The translations under genes were made by a program, and so were the position numbers. Source: an uncultured Clostridia bacterium (GTDB lineage Bacteria; Bacillota; Clostridia; Christensenellales; Borkfalkiaceae). Taken from it: a stretch of DNA of 8,899 bases. Positions 1 through 6,178 of this stretch are shown here, piece by piece. The first letter of the stretch is position 1, and every line of letters starts with the position of its first letter. The stretch covers positions 1-8,899 of the forward strand of contig CAMOXE010000079.1 of assembly GCA_946628865.1 (NCBI GenBank). Direction: 5' to 3'. The notes under the pieces were generated by a model. The model was not told the origin of the DNA. It did no database searches and saw only the letters and a program-made list of their open reading frames with translations.

Positions 1-1340
1 ATAAAACGAATGAATTGCTTTGCACAAGGAATTAACGCTTTATCTATAGCGGCACTTATATTTATAGAAGTCATCCAATTGTTGAGATATGTCGCTTTGC
101 CTAAATGTTCTTTGTCAACTTTAGGCATAGGCATAAAGCCTATATTTCTCTCGGTAGAAGATGCTCCGGGCATACTCGCCATCTGTCTAAACGTCGCATC
201 CGCTTCGGCATACCACCAGGTTCCATCTATGAGCATTGCCGTAGTCTGCAAATTCTGGCTGAATCTTCCTCTTAAAAAGTCGGATTGTGCTTGCTTTTGC
301 GATCTTGTGGACGAACGACTTTTTGCCGGATCATAGTATTTATAAGATTTGCCGTCTGCCGTTTTAGTGTTTAATAATCTATCTAAGAACTGTAGAGCAT
401 AATAATATCCCGCTTGATTATATAAAAGATATCCGTTTTCGTTGGTGATAGTAGTCGGATCTTTAAGTGTTATGCTCCCGTCAGAGTTGATTTTCTCAAT
501 GATGTCAGTCGCCGTTCCGTCTAACGAATAGTGAAGCTTCATTTGATCATATCCCTCATAATCCGCAATAAGCGAGATAAGGAAATTGTTAATGTAAACT
601 TGCGCAAGGCCCGCCCAAATCACAGGTGTCATGCCCAACTCGTAAATAGAATCGCAAAGTGTAAAGAACTCTTCGTAAGTAGCCGGAAGCCCGTCATCTT
701 CCGTTCCCTCTATTCCATCGGGACCGGTACCGCGTTTCATGTCGCTTCTCGTAATAAAACCGTCCGAATCTCCAAGACCTTCCGCTGCGAAATATAGATT
801 TTCTTCCTCAAACAAATCCTTATCATACTGAAAACCGAAAGTTGACTCGTACCACGGCAAGCCATAATAAGTGTTCTTTTCCACGCCGTAAAACGCTTTA
901 TCTTCTGCGGAGAGTTTATCTGCGATACTCCGCGTTTCGCCAAATTCGGTAAGCGGCGTCGTAACGGCATCGGTAATATCGATAGCGCTTTGTTTTACTA
1001 CAAACCCGTTATAATTACACTGTTCGCTTATTGCAATTCCGGGATTCTCTCCGGAAAGAATATTCGTTGCAAAAGAATCATAGACGTTTGCTTTGTTTGG
1101 TTCAACCCAAACCTGAACGCCTTTCTTTCCGTTTTCAAAAGAATAGTCCGCATAAAACTCTTCAAATCTCTTTCCGATTTTATCAAGCCATTCCGTTCCA
1201 AAGCCTCCATCCCAACAACTGACGTGTAATTGCGTTTTAGTAGTGTCTTGTTCTTTGTCTTCGACGCCTCCTCCGCCGCCACAAGCAACAAGACCAAAAC
1301 TTAACATTACTGCTAATACAATTGATAATAGTTTCTTCAT
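1..1340 (-). CDS. ABC transporter sugar-binding lipoprotein (solute-binding family 1), C-terminus cut off by window edge
   Basis: Extracellular solute-binding lipoprotein of a carbohydrate ABC importer; 446 residues are visible and the frame stays open to the window edge, so the C-terminus and stop are missing. Residues 1-19 form a lipoprotein signal peptide (MKK, then a hydrophobic core). The lipobox LVAC puts the lipidated Cys at residue 20, followed by a run of five Gly as a flexible linker. The mature part has the periplasmic-binding style of this family: WDGGFGTEW near residue 43, YYGLPWYEST near 158-166, YEEFFTLCDSIYELGMTP near 222-239, and LIDGTWWYAEA near 370-380. An acidic insert (191-218, D/G-rich) resembles a calcium-binding loop. 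The start is ATG at 1340, with AAAGGAG about 6 nt upstream. It is third in a minus-strand set behind the GH2 and HAD genes, which suggests that the imported sugar is the glycosidase substrate. Permease genes would be expected further left. Family assignment is strong; the ligand is inferred from context. Confidence 0.9.
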   Translation of the reverse strand, partial: MKKLLSIVLAVMLSFGLVACGGGGGVEDKEQDTTKTQLHVSCWDGGFGTEWLDKIGKRFEEFYADYSFENGKKGVQVWVEPNKANVYDSFATNILSGENPGIAISEQCNYNGFVVKQSAIDITDAVTTPLTEFGETRSIADKLSAEDKAFYGVEKNTYYGLPWYESTFGFQYDKDLFEEENLYFAAEGLGDSDGFITRSDMKRGTGPDGIEGTEDDGLPATYEEFFTLCDSIYELGMTPVIWAGLAQVYINNFLISLIADYEGYDQMKLHYSLDGTATDIIEKINSDGSITLKDPTTITNENGYLLYNQAGYYYALQFLDRLLNTKTADGKSYKYYDPAKSRSSTRSQKQAQSDFLRGRFSQNLQTTAMLIDGTWWYAEADATFRQMASMPGASSTERNIGFMPMPKVDKEHLGKATYLNNWMTSINISAAIDKALIPCAKQFIRF

Positions 1341-1481
1341 TCTTTTCTCCTTTCAAAGTTTAAATTTATAAAAACGCATAAAATTTACACGTTGATATAC
1401 GTTATAATTTCGTTTAGACATTGCGGTCGCAACAATTATTTGAGATTTAACCGTAAACCAATTTTAATTATAAAATTCAAA
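1341..1481 (-). promoter_or_regulatory. Spacer before the binding-protein gene with palindrome and direct repeats
   Basis: This gap of about 140 bp separates the HAD gene from the binding-protein gene. It contains a 12-bp inverted repeat, TTGCG-GT-CGCAA (1421-1432), and two direct repeats on the plus strand, TACACGTT (1386-1393) and TATACGTT (1396-1403), exactly 10 bp apart. The Shine-Dalgarno of the binding-protein gene is at 1347-1354. No convincing sigma-A promoter was found: the best minus-strand -10-like hexamers (TATAAT at 1467-1472, TATAAC near 1403-1408) lack a good -35 at proper spacing. The palindrome could be an operator or part of an RNA structure that sets different expression for the transporter. 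These are visible patterns only; function is inferred. Confidence 0.35.
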
Positions 1482-2345
1482 TTATTCATTAAAAAGGTAA
1501 CATTTTATTTCATCAAAAGAATCGATCATCTTTAAGCACTCTTTATCTAAACCGCTCTTAATAAGATTTCCGTCTTTAAATCCTATTACGTTAATTCCGG
1601 CAAGCCTTGCGGAAATAAGCCCCGCGGAAGAATCTTCCAAAACGATTGCGTGACTTTTATCGGATATCCCAAGCCCCAAAGCAATTTCAGAATAAACCCA
1701 TGGATGAGGCTTCGAGGCAATTTCGCCTATTGTCCCGTATTCGCCTTTCTCTTTTCTTCTCCCTCCGGTGATTATCGCATCGTAAAATTTTAACGGATCA
1801 CCCATACCGAGAACTCGAAAAGCCGAAACAATCTCCGGAATCGCTTTATAATCCAAACCGCTCGTTACAAGACCTATTTTTACGCCTCTTTCTTTAAGCA
1901 AACATAAAAAATCTTTGAGTCCCGTTCTCGGTTTAAACGCGTCGACGTTGCCCCTGCCCTCCATAATTTCGTTGAGTTCGAATTTTGCAATTTCATGATA
2001 TATATCGAGCGCCCTATCCACATCGCTGTCAAGGCCGTATTTCTTTATGCAATATTCGAGATGCTCTATCGTTGAAAATCCGGAAACGTAAGGTACATCT
2101 TCTTCGCACAATCGGAAATCGGCATTGTCGGAAAATTTCTTTATCGTAAGTTCGATAAGATACATCCAGAACTCTTCGCTTTTTACGGTAGTTCCGTCAA
2201 GATCCATCAAAACGTATTTAATAGGCAAATCGGTTTTAGTCCGCTCAAACGGATACAATGCCGTTATACCGCATTGATCTATCTTACAAAAATCTTTATT
2301 GTTGATAGAGATAAAATCCACGCCGTTTATATTATATTTTTTCAT
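1482..2345 (-). CDS. HAD-superfamily hydrolase, beta-phosphoglucomutase-like
   Basis: A 287-residue HAD-fold phosphatase or phosphomutase, probably cytoplasmic and acting on a sugar phosphate. All four HAD motifs are intact: motif I DLDGT (48-52, nucleophile D48, acid/base D50), motif II VTSG (160-163), motif III Lys in SKPHPW (K212), and motif IV VLEDSSAG (235-242, E237/D238). The helical cap lies between about 55 and 140, as in the beta-phosphoglucomutase/phosphoglycolate phosphatase branch (subfamily I, C1 cap). The catalytic Asp sits at residue 48 rather than near residue 10, so there is an N-terminal extension of about 42 residues. The start codon overlaps the GH2 stop as ATGA (2342-2345), which points to translational coupling and supports this start. 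Pairing with a glycosidase and a sugar-binding protein suggests a role in processing the released sugar after phosphorylation. The exact substrate cannot be read from the sequence. Confidence 0.88.
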   Translation of the reverse strand: MKKYNINGVDFISINNKDFCKIDQCGITALYPFERTKTDLPIKYVLMDLDGTTVKSEEFWMYLIELTIKKFSDNADFRLCEEDVPYVSGFSTIEHLEYCIKKYGLDSDVDRALDIYHEIAKFELNEIMEGRGNVDAFKPRTGLKDFLCLLKERGVKIGLVTSGLDYKAIPEIVSAFRVLGMGDPLKFYDAIITGGRRKEKGEYGTIGEIASKPHPWVYSEIALGLGISDKSHAIVLEDSSAGLISARLAGINVIGFKDGNLIKSGLDKECLKMIDSFDEIKCYLFNE

Positions 2346-4813
2346 TTTACCATCTCAGCGAAGTCAGTAATCAACATGCCCTCTTTGACAATCGACCCGT
2401 TTAACGAAGAAACGATAATAGATTTTTCGTCTCCCTTTTCTAAATCGATATAATTATCGGAATAGGTGTAATTATAGTTGTCTTTAAACGATACGAAAAT
2501 GCCTTTTGCAAACTCATTCGCTTTAAAAACAATTCTCGCCTTATCTGCCGCAACTTTTTCAAACCTATACGAATAATTGCTCGTGAATTTATATTCTCGC
2601 CAGAAATTCGGTGAATACAATGTCTTTTTTCTTTCATTATTATCTGTATAATAAGCAAATAAATATGTATTAAAAGAATTAGAACAATTTACCATGGTTT
2701 TAAATATAGAATTTGACTCGATATTCACAGATAACTCGCTTTCATATACGATTTTACCGTCGAAACTCTTTTCGCCGAAAATAATTTTCCCGGAAAAGCG
2801 AGAAAGCCTGTCGTTGACTGCGATAAGTTCCGTTTCGCCGTCGTGATTTTGAGTAAAAGAAACAAGCAGCGGTGAATACGACCTTTTCATTTGATAATAC
2901 GCTTGTTTCGGCTCACAAAAATAATCTACGACAGACCAAGTTCCAGACGGCCAAATATCGGAAAACATCCAGTTAAGTATGCCCCACGTCTTTCCCTTAT
3001 TTGAACGAGCAAACTCAATTTCCGAACGGAGCATCTCCGCATGCACGGTCATACCCTTAGCCGTAAACTCTTCAAGCGATTTTGCCTCTCCGAACATTTC
3101 TTTTATGTAATATAATTGTCTATGCGCAAAATCCATTACGACTGCGGCGTAAGGATTATCCATAAGCCTATCGCTCCACAATTCGTTTATTGGCCACAAC
3201 TTATCTTCCGGATATATTTTTTTGTTCGTTTCAATGCTATTTGGTCCCATTATGGCACATTCCGATAAGAACGGCACGATTTTTTCTCTTACCAACGTTC
3301 TGTAATTTAAAACACCGTCCGTAAGACTACGCTCAAATGAATTGTAATGGCTTTCACCGGATTCCCAATCGTTTCCCACGTCGGTAAAGCTGCAGGGAGA
3401 TTGCCTTGCAAACGGACGAGATTTATCGAGATGCCGAACAAGCCCTTGAAGAGTGTAATCGACGAAAAAATCGCCCTTTGAAATCTGCAATCCGCAACTT
3501 CCAGTTTTTTCGTTTCCGCCGCACCAGTAAACTATTGACGGGTGATTTCTCAACCTACGGATTTGATAATCTACTTCTTTCACGGTATTTTTTACCCATG
3601 CGGAATCTTCTTCGGGAATATCTCCGCAAGCCAGCATAACATCTTGCCAAACCATAATGCCGAACTCGTCGCAAAGATTATAAAAGATATCTTTTTCGTA
3701 AATACCGCCGCCCCATACGCGCAACATATTATAATTGCCGTCTTTCGCTAAATCAATCAGGCGTCTATACTTTTCATCTCCGACGGTCCCGGTAAAACAC
3801 TCTATCGGAACCCAGTTAGAACCTTTTACAAAAATTCTTTCGCCATTGATTTTCAAACAATAATTAAAAGACGTATAGTCTCTCGGTTTTTCTTCGAGTT
3901 CAACGCTTCGGAAAGCAAATCTGCCGCACTTCTCGTCAATAAGTTTTCCGTCTCGTATAAGTTGTACCTTGTAATTATAAAGCGGATGTTCGCCATAACC
4001 CAAAGGCCACCACAATTTTGCATTGTCAAACTTAAAGTTGGCGAAATTTTTTCTTCCGCTGACCGAAACGTCTACTTCACGATACACTTTACCAAACGGC
4101 TCTTCGGAAACGTAGTATTTAAGAATGTCACCGCGATTTTCAACGGCAAAGCCATGCTTTATCACTCCAAAGTTATCGCGCAAATCTCGAACGTTGTAAT
4201 TAAGTTCCGAAAACAGAGAAACGTTTCCATCCATGTCGGCAACGACGTTTATATCGTTGATGCGTAAAGCGCTTCCGCCGAGAAGGTACACGTCTCCCCA
4301 AATACCAAAGCCGCAAATATCGGGCGCCCAGTCCCAACCGAAGTGACATTGCGCTTTTCTTATAAAAAGGCGCGGAACGTTAAAAACTCCGAAATAGTCC
4401 TTGCAGTCTATATTGTCCATATAGTTCGTTGTTGATTTCATGCAAACTTTAAGAGTGTTAACGCCCTCTACAAGAAGATTTTTAACCTCGAATTCGTAAC
4501 GCAAAAACATATTTTCCGTATGCCCTAAAAATACGCCGTTAAGATAAACGTCGGAAAAAAGATCAATCCCGTCAAATACAAGCCTTACGCTTTCGGACTT
4601 AGCAATCTCGTCATTTACATTGAATTCCGAAATATAGTCAAAGTCCTCTTTTACTATCCAGCCAATATCTTTATGATTAAATCCGAAATATGGATTCTTA
4701 ATAACTCCCGCACGATAAAGGTCAACCGTTATATCTCCCGGCACTTCAGACGGAAAAATCTCGCCCGTTTTGTTCCTAATTAAATTAAAATTCGTTAGTT
4801 TTTGATTAAACAT
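2342..4813 (-). CDS. Glycoside hydrolase family 2, beta-mannosidase-like
   Basis: A cytoplasmic exo-glycosidase (no signal peptide) that likely removes beta-linked mannose from the non-reducing end of oligosaccharides. It is 823 residues from the ATG at 4813, the usual size for bacterial GH2 beta-mannosidases. Numbered from that start, the N-terminal jelly-roll domain carries VPGD (24-27) and the hallmark FGWDWAPD (158-165). The immunoglobulin-like domain follows. The TIM barrel has RVWGGGIYE (365-373), acid/base Glu435 in CGGNE, nucleophile Glu518 in FLSEC, and WGILNWMFSDIWPSGTWSVVDY near 610-631. C-terminal beta domains follow. The frame is open back to a GTG at 4912. That extension has no Shine-Dalgarno and no family-like sequence, whereas ATG 4813 has GAGAG about 7 nt upstream and places VPGD where the family has it; ATG 4831 is a weaker alternative. 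It is first gene of the operon, with the HAD gene overlapping its stop. Exo-beta-glucosaminidase or another GH2 activity is not excluded. Confidence 0.87.
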   Translation of the reverse strand: MFNQKLTNFNLIRNKTGEIFPSEVPGDITVDLYRAGVIKNPYFGFNHKDIGWIVKEDFDYISEFNVNDEIAKSESVRLVFDGIDLFSDVYLNGVFLGHTENMFLRYEFEVKNLLVEGVNTLKVCMKSTTNYMDNIDCKDYFGVFNVPRLFIRKAQCHFGWDWAPDICGFGIWGDVYLLGGSALRINDINVVADMDGNVSLFSELNYNVRDLRDNFGVIKHGFAVENRGDILKYYVSEEPFGKVYREVDVSVSGRKNFANFKFDNAKLWWPLGYGEHPLYNYKVQLIRDGKLIDEKCGRFAFRSVELEEKPRDYTSFNYCLKINGERIFVKGSNWVPIECFTGTVGDEKYRRLIDLAKDGNYNMLRVWGGGIYEKDIFYNLCDEFGIMVWQDVMLACGDIPEEDSAWVKNTVKEVDYQIRRLRNHPSIVYWCGGNEKTGSCGLQISKGDFFVDYTLQGLVRHLDKSRPFARQSPCSFTDVGNDWESGESHYNSFERSLTDGVLNYRTLVREKIVPFLSECAIMGPNSIETNKKIYPEDKLWPINELWSDRLMDNPYAAVVMDFAHRQLYYIKEMFGEAKSLEEFTAKGMTVHAEMLRSEIEFARSNKGKTWGILNWMFSDIWPSGTWSVVDYFCEPKQAYYQMKRSYSPLLVSFTQNHDGETELIAVNDRLSRFSGKIIFGEKSFDGKIVYESELSVNIESNSIFKTMVNCSNSFNTYLFAYYTDNNERKKTLYSPNFWREYKFTSNYSYRFEKVAADKARIVFKANEFAKGIFVSFKDNYNYTYSDNYIDLEKGDEKSIIVSSLNGSIVKEGMLITDFAEMVK

Positions 4814-4955
4814 TAACAATCTCTCAATCATTCTTTTGTTATAACAGTATAATAAGCCAACTCCATTCGCCATAGGTGGACAAGTCGATTTATTATGCCT
4901 AAAAAACAACACAAATTATTTTTTTACTTAAAACATAATTTCTATTTGCGACGAC

Positions 4956-4984
4956 ATTATATCATCATTAAAAATTTATGTCTT
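4956..4984 (-). promoter_or_regulatory. Probable sigma-A promoter of the GH2-HAD operon
   Basis: On the minus strand, AAGACA (4984-4979, four of six matches to the -35 consensus) and a perfect TATAAT (4961-4956) are separated by exactly 17 bp. The predicted start site is near 4949, giving a leader of about 136 nt before the ATG at 4813. The promoter is bracketed by an inverted repeat, ACGACA (4951-4956) and TGTCGT (4984-4989), which overlaps the ends of both hexamers and could be an operator. The weak -35 is what one expects of an activator-dependent promoter next to an AraC-type regulator. The start site is a prediction. Confidence 0.6.
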
Positions 4985-5011
4985 GTCGTATTATGTTAAA
5001 AAATTGTTAAT

Positions 5012-5055
5012 TTGTGCTATTATATTGAAATATTACTAATTTTAATTGTGCTATT
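5012..5055. repeat. Direct repeat pair TTGTGCTATT in the divergent control region
   Basis: Two identical 10-mers, TTGTGCTATT, lie at 5012-5021 and 5046-5055, 34 bp start to start. They sit between the two divergent promoters: about 49-58 and 83-92 bp upstream of the predicted araC-type start, and 63-72 and 97-106 bp upstream of the predicted GH2 start. AraC-family proteins typically bind direct-repeat half-sites just upstream of the -35 element, so this pair is the best visible candidate for the regulator's own sites. The region is AT-rich, so chance similarity is possible. Confidence 0.45.
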
Positions 5056-5068
5056 CTTATTCAAGCAT

Positions 5069-5097
5069 TTGACAATTGCGCAAGAATTTTTTATAAT
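5069..5097 (+). promoter_or_regulatory. Consensus sigma-A promoter of the AraC-family gene
   Basis: TTGACA (5069-5074) and TATAAT (5092-5097) both match the sigma-A consensus at every position and are separated by the optimal 17 bp. With the -10 ending at 5097, the expected +1 is 5104, which is the A of the ATG, so the transcript should be leaderless. The spacer contains the palindrome TTGCGCAA (5076-5083), a possible autoregulatory or repressor site. Perfect consensus is unusual for a regulator gene and suggests that expression is held down by something, or limited by leaderless translation. Confidence 0.8.
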
Positions 5098-5103
5098 ATT
5101 CGC

Positions 5104-5976
5104 ATGAAAGAGATAGTTGTTAATCCGATTTTTGTTTCAAATACGAAAAAAATACGTCAAGCCACTATAAAAACCAGCAGCCCTTATCGAGATATTAATG
5201 CCTCTTTTAACTGGCTTAAAGTAGACTTCCCCTTTTTGCATACTCATAATCATTGGGAAATCTTAATTATTTTGAAAGGGAAACTTAAACATACGATAAA
5301 CGGGCAATGCGAAGTATGCACAAGAGGCTATTCCTGTTTAATACGTCCATCCGATTGCCATTGTTTACATTATTATGACGAAAATAAAGACGTTCAATAT
5401 ATAAATTTTACGTTTTCAGAAGAAATCGCTCAAAAATTTCTCAGTCTATATAGTGATTATTCTTTTAATCTGCAAGAAAACGCAATTTTAAGTTTCACGC
5501 TTGAAAACGCCTTAATAGACTATCTAATCAAAAACGCAATGACGGCGCAATCTTTACCTAAAAAAGAATATGAACAATATTCGATTTTGTTAATAAATCA
5601 ATTGCTTTCCATATTCTTTTCGCAAAAAATATTTATGAGTAACACTTACCCCGGTTGGTTAAACGAATTTCTGTATTATCTTCATAATCCCAAGTGCTTC
5701 TCTTTGTCCGCAAAAGCATTATCGGCAAAGACTCCCTTTTCTTACTCACGCCTATCGAGACTATTTAAAATGTATATCGGTAAATCGCTCATTGAATATA
5801 TTAACGAGTTAAAGATTGTTTATGCAAAAAAAGAATTGCGAATGACGCAGAAAAAAATAATAGAAATATCCATGGATTTAGGCTACTACAGCGTAAGTTC
5901 GTTTAACCATATTTTTAAAGAAGCGACTACTCTGACGCCTTTACAATATCGCAAACAACACGCAGCAATTAAATAA
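5104..5976 (+). CDS. AraC-family transcriptional regulator (cupin sensor plus double HTH)
   Basis: A 290-residue DNA-binding regulator, probably the sugar-responsive activator of the divergent GH2-HAD-binding-protein operon. The N-terminal half is a cupin-type sensor: HTHNHWEILIILKG (46-59) and RGYSCLIRPSDCH (74-86), with His46, His48, His50 and Glu52 in the region where the family places its ligand pocket. A helical linker follows (about 107-180). The C-terminal AraC domain spans about 185-287, with the first helix-turn-helix near 200-230 (SAKALSAKTPFSYSRLSRLFK) and the second near 251-283, containing DLGYYSVSSFNHIFKE and the family signature ending TPLQYRK. Length is typical. The ATG at 5104 is the only plausible start: there is no other in-frame ATG, GTG or TTG nearby and no Shine-Dalgarno in front of it. 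The predicted transcription start coincides with the ATG. A terminator follows 10 nt after the stop, so it is monocistronic. The inducer is not readable; a mannoside is inferred. Confidence 0.92.
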   Translation: MKEIVVNPIFVSNTKKIRQATIKTSSPYRDINASFNWLKVDFPFLHTHNHWEILIILKGKLKHTINGQCEVCTRGYSCLIRPSDCHCLHYYDENKDVQYINFTFSEEIAQKFLSLYSDYSFNLQENAILSFTLENALIDYLIKNAMTAQSLPKKEYEQYSILLINQLLSIFFSQKIFMSNTYPGWLNEFLYYLHNPKCFSLSAKALSAKTPFSYSRLSRLFKMYIGKSLIEYINELKIVYAKKELRMTQKKIIEISMDLGYYSVSSFNHIFKEATTLTPLQYRKQHAAIK

Positions 5977-5986
5977 AATATTAATA

Positions 5987-6039
5987 GCGCAACGCCACGT
6001 TAAACTATATAATTTCTTTTTTTTCGTTGCGCATTTTTT
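5987..6039 (+). terminator. Intrinsic terminator of the AraC-family gene (long loop)
   Basis: GCGCAACG (5987-5994) pairs perfectly with CGTTGCGC (6025-6032), followed by ATTTTTT (6033-6039). The loop is 30 nt and ends in a run of eight T, longer than usual for an intrinsic terminator, but stem strength and the U-tract fit. It begins 10 nt after the stop codon. Confidence 0.65.
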
Positions 6040-6046
6040 GTAAAAC

Positions 6047-6066
6047 ACGGGGAAAAAACGGGGAAA
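6047..6066. repeat. Tandem direct repeats ACGGGGAAA, possible integrase arm sites
   Basis: Two copies of ACGGGGAAA lie at 6047-6055 and 6058-6066, 11 bp start to start, about one helical turn. They are the only G-runs in an otherwise A-rich strip. They lie 50-70 bp from the isolated tRNA/tmRNA 3' end at 6116-6140. That position fits arm-type binding sites of a tyrosine integrase next to an attachment site, but this role is inferred. Confidence 0.4.
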
Positions 6067-6115
6067 GAAAAATCAAAAAAACGCAGGAAATATAATGTTT
6101 TTTAATATTCAAACA

Positions 6116-6140
6116 GGTTCGAGTCCCTTTATCTCCACCA
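6116..6140 (+). pseudogene. Isolated 3' end of a tRNA-Ala or tmRNA gene (probable attachment-site core)
   Basis: The sequence reads GG, then a canonical T-loop TTCGAGT (6118-6124), then CCCTT (3' half of the T-stem), TATCTCC (3' acceptor strand), A73 and an encoded CCA. Spacing is exactly that of a tRNA: five plus seven nucleotides between T-loop and discriminator. A73 and U70 fit an acceptor starting GGGG with the G3-U70 pair that marks tRNA-Ala and tmRNA. The expected 5' T-stem would be AAGGG, but ACAGG is present, so identity stops after the inner GG pairs. No anticodon arm, D arm or tmRNA body lies upstream; the araC-type gene and its terminator occupy that space. This is what remains at one end of an element integrated into the 3' end of such a gene, the intact copy being at the other end. 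tmRNA is slightly favoured because a private terminator follows directly. Confidence 0.65.
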
Positions 6141-6145
6141 CCTCG

Positions 6146-6178
6146 GAGCAAGGCTTTTGGTTCTTGCTCTTTTGTTTT
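6146..6178 (+). terminator. Intrinsic terminator of the interrupted tRNA/tmRNA gene
   Basis: GAGCAAG (6146-6152) pairs with CTTGCTC (6163-6169) across a 10-nt loop and is followed by TTTTGTTTT (6170-6178). It begins 6 nt after the CCA at 6140, so it is best explained as the original terminator of the RNA gene whose 3' end is kept at 6116-6140. As it lies on the right side of the fragment, it marks chromosomal rather than element DNA. Confidence 0.7.

Noticed and set aside
10..336. Plus-strand open frame opposite the binding-protein gene
   Set aside because: Antisense of a clear lipoprotein gene that is open across the whole segment; no ribosome site.
1028..1297. Minus-strand frame of 89 codons overlapping the binding-protein gene
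   Set aside because: Out of frame with the recognised lipoprotein and without family similarity.
3406..3751. Plus-strand frames inside the GH2 gene
   Set aside because: They lie antisense to the conserved TIM-barrel coding sequence; no start signal.
4814..4912. N-terminal extension of the GH2 gene from GTG 4912
   Set aside because: No ribosome site, no GH2-like residues, and it lies in the predicted leader; ATG 4813 fits both the Shine-Dalgarno and the family start.
5790..6140. A complete tmRNA ending at the CCA
   Set aside because: The roughly 350 nt needed upstream is occupied by the AraC-family coding sequence and its terminator, and no 5' acceptor strand GGGGATA is present there.
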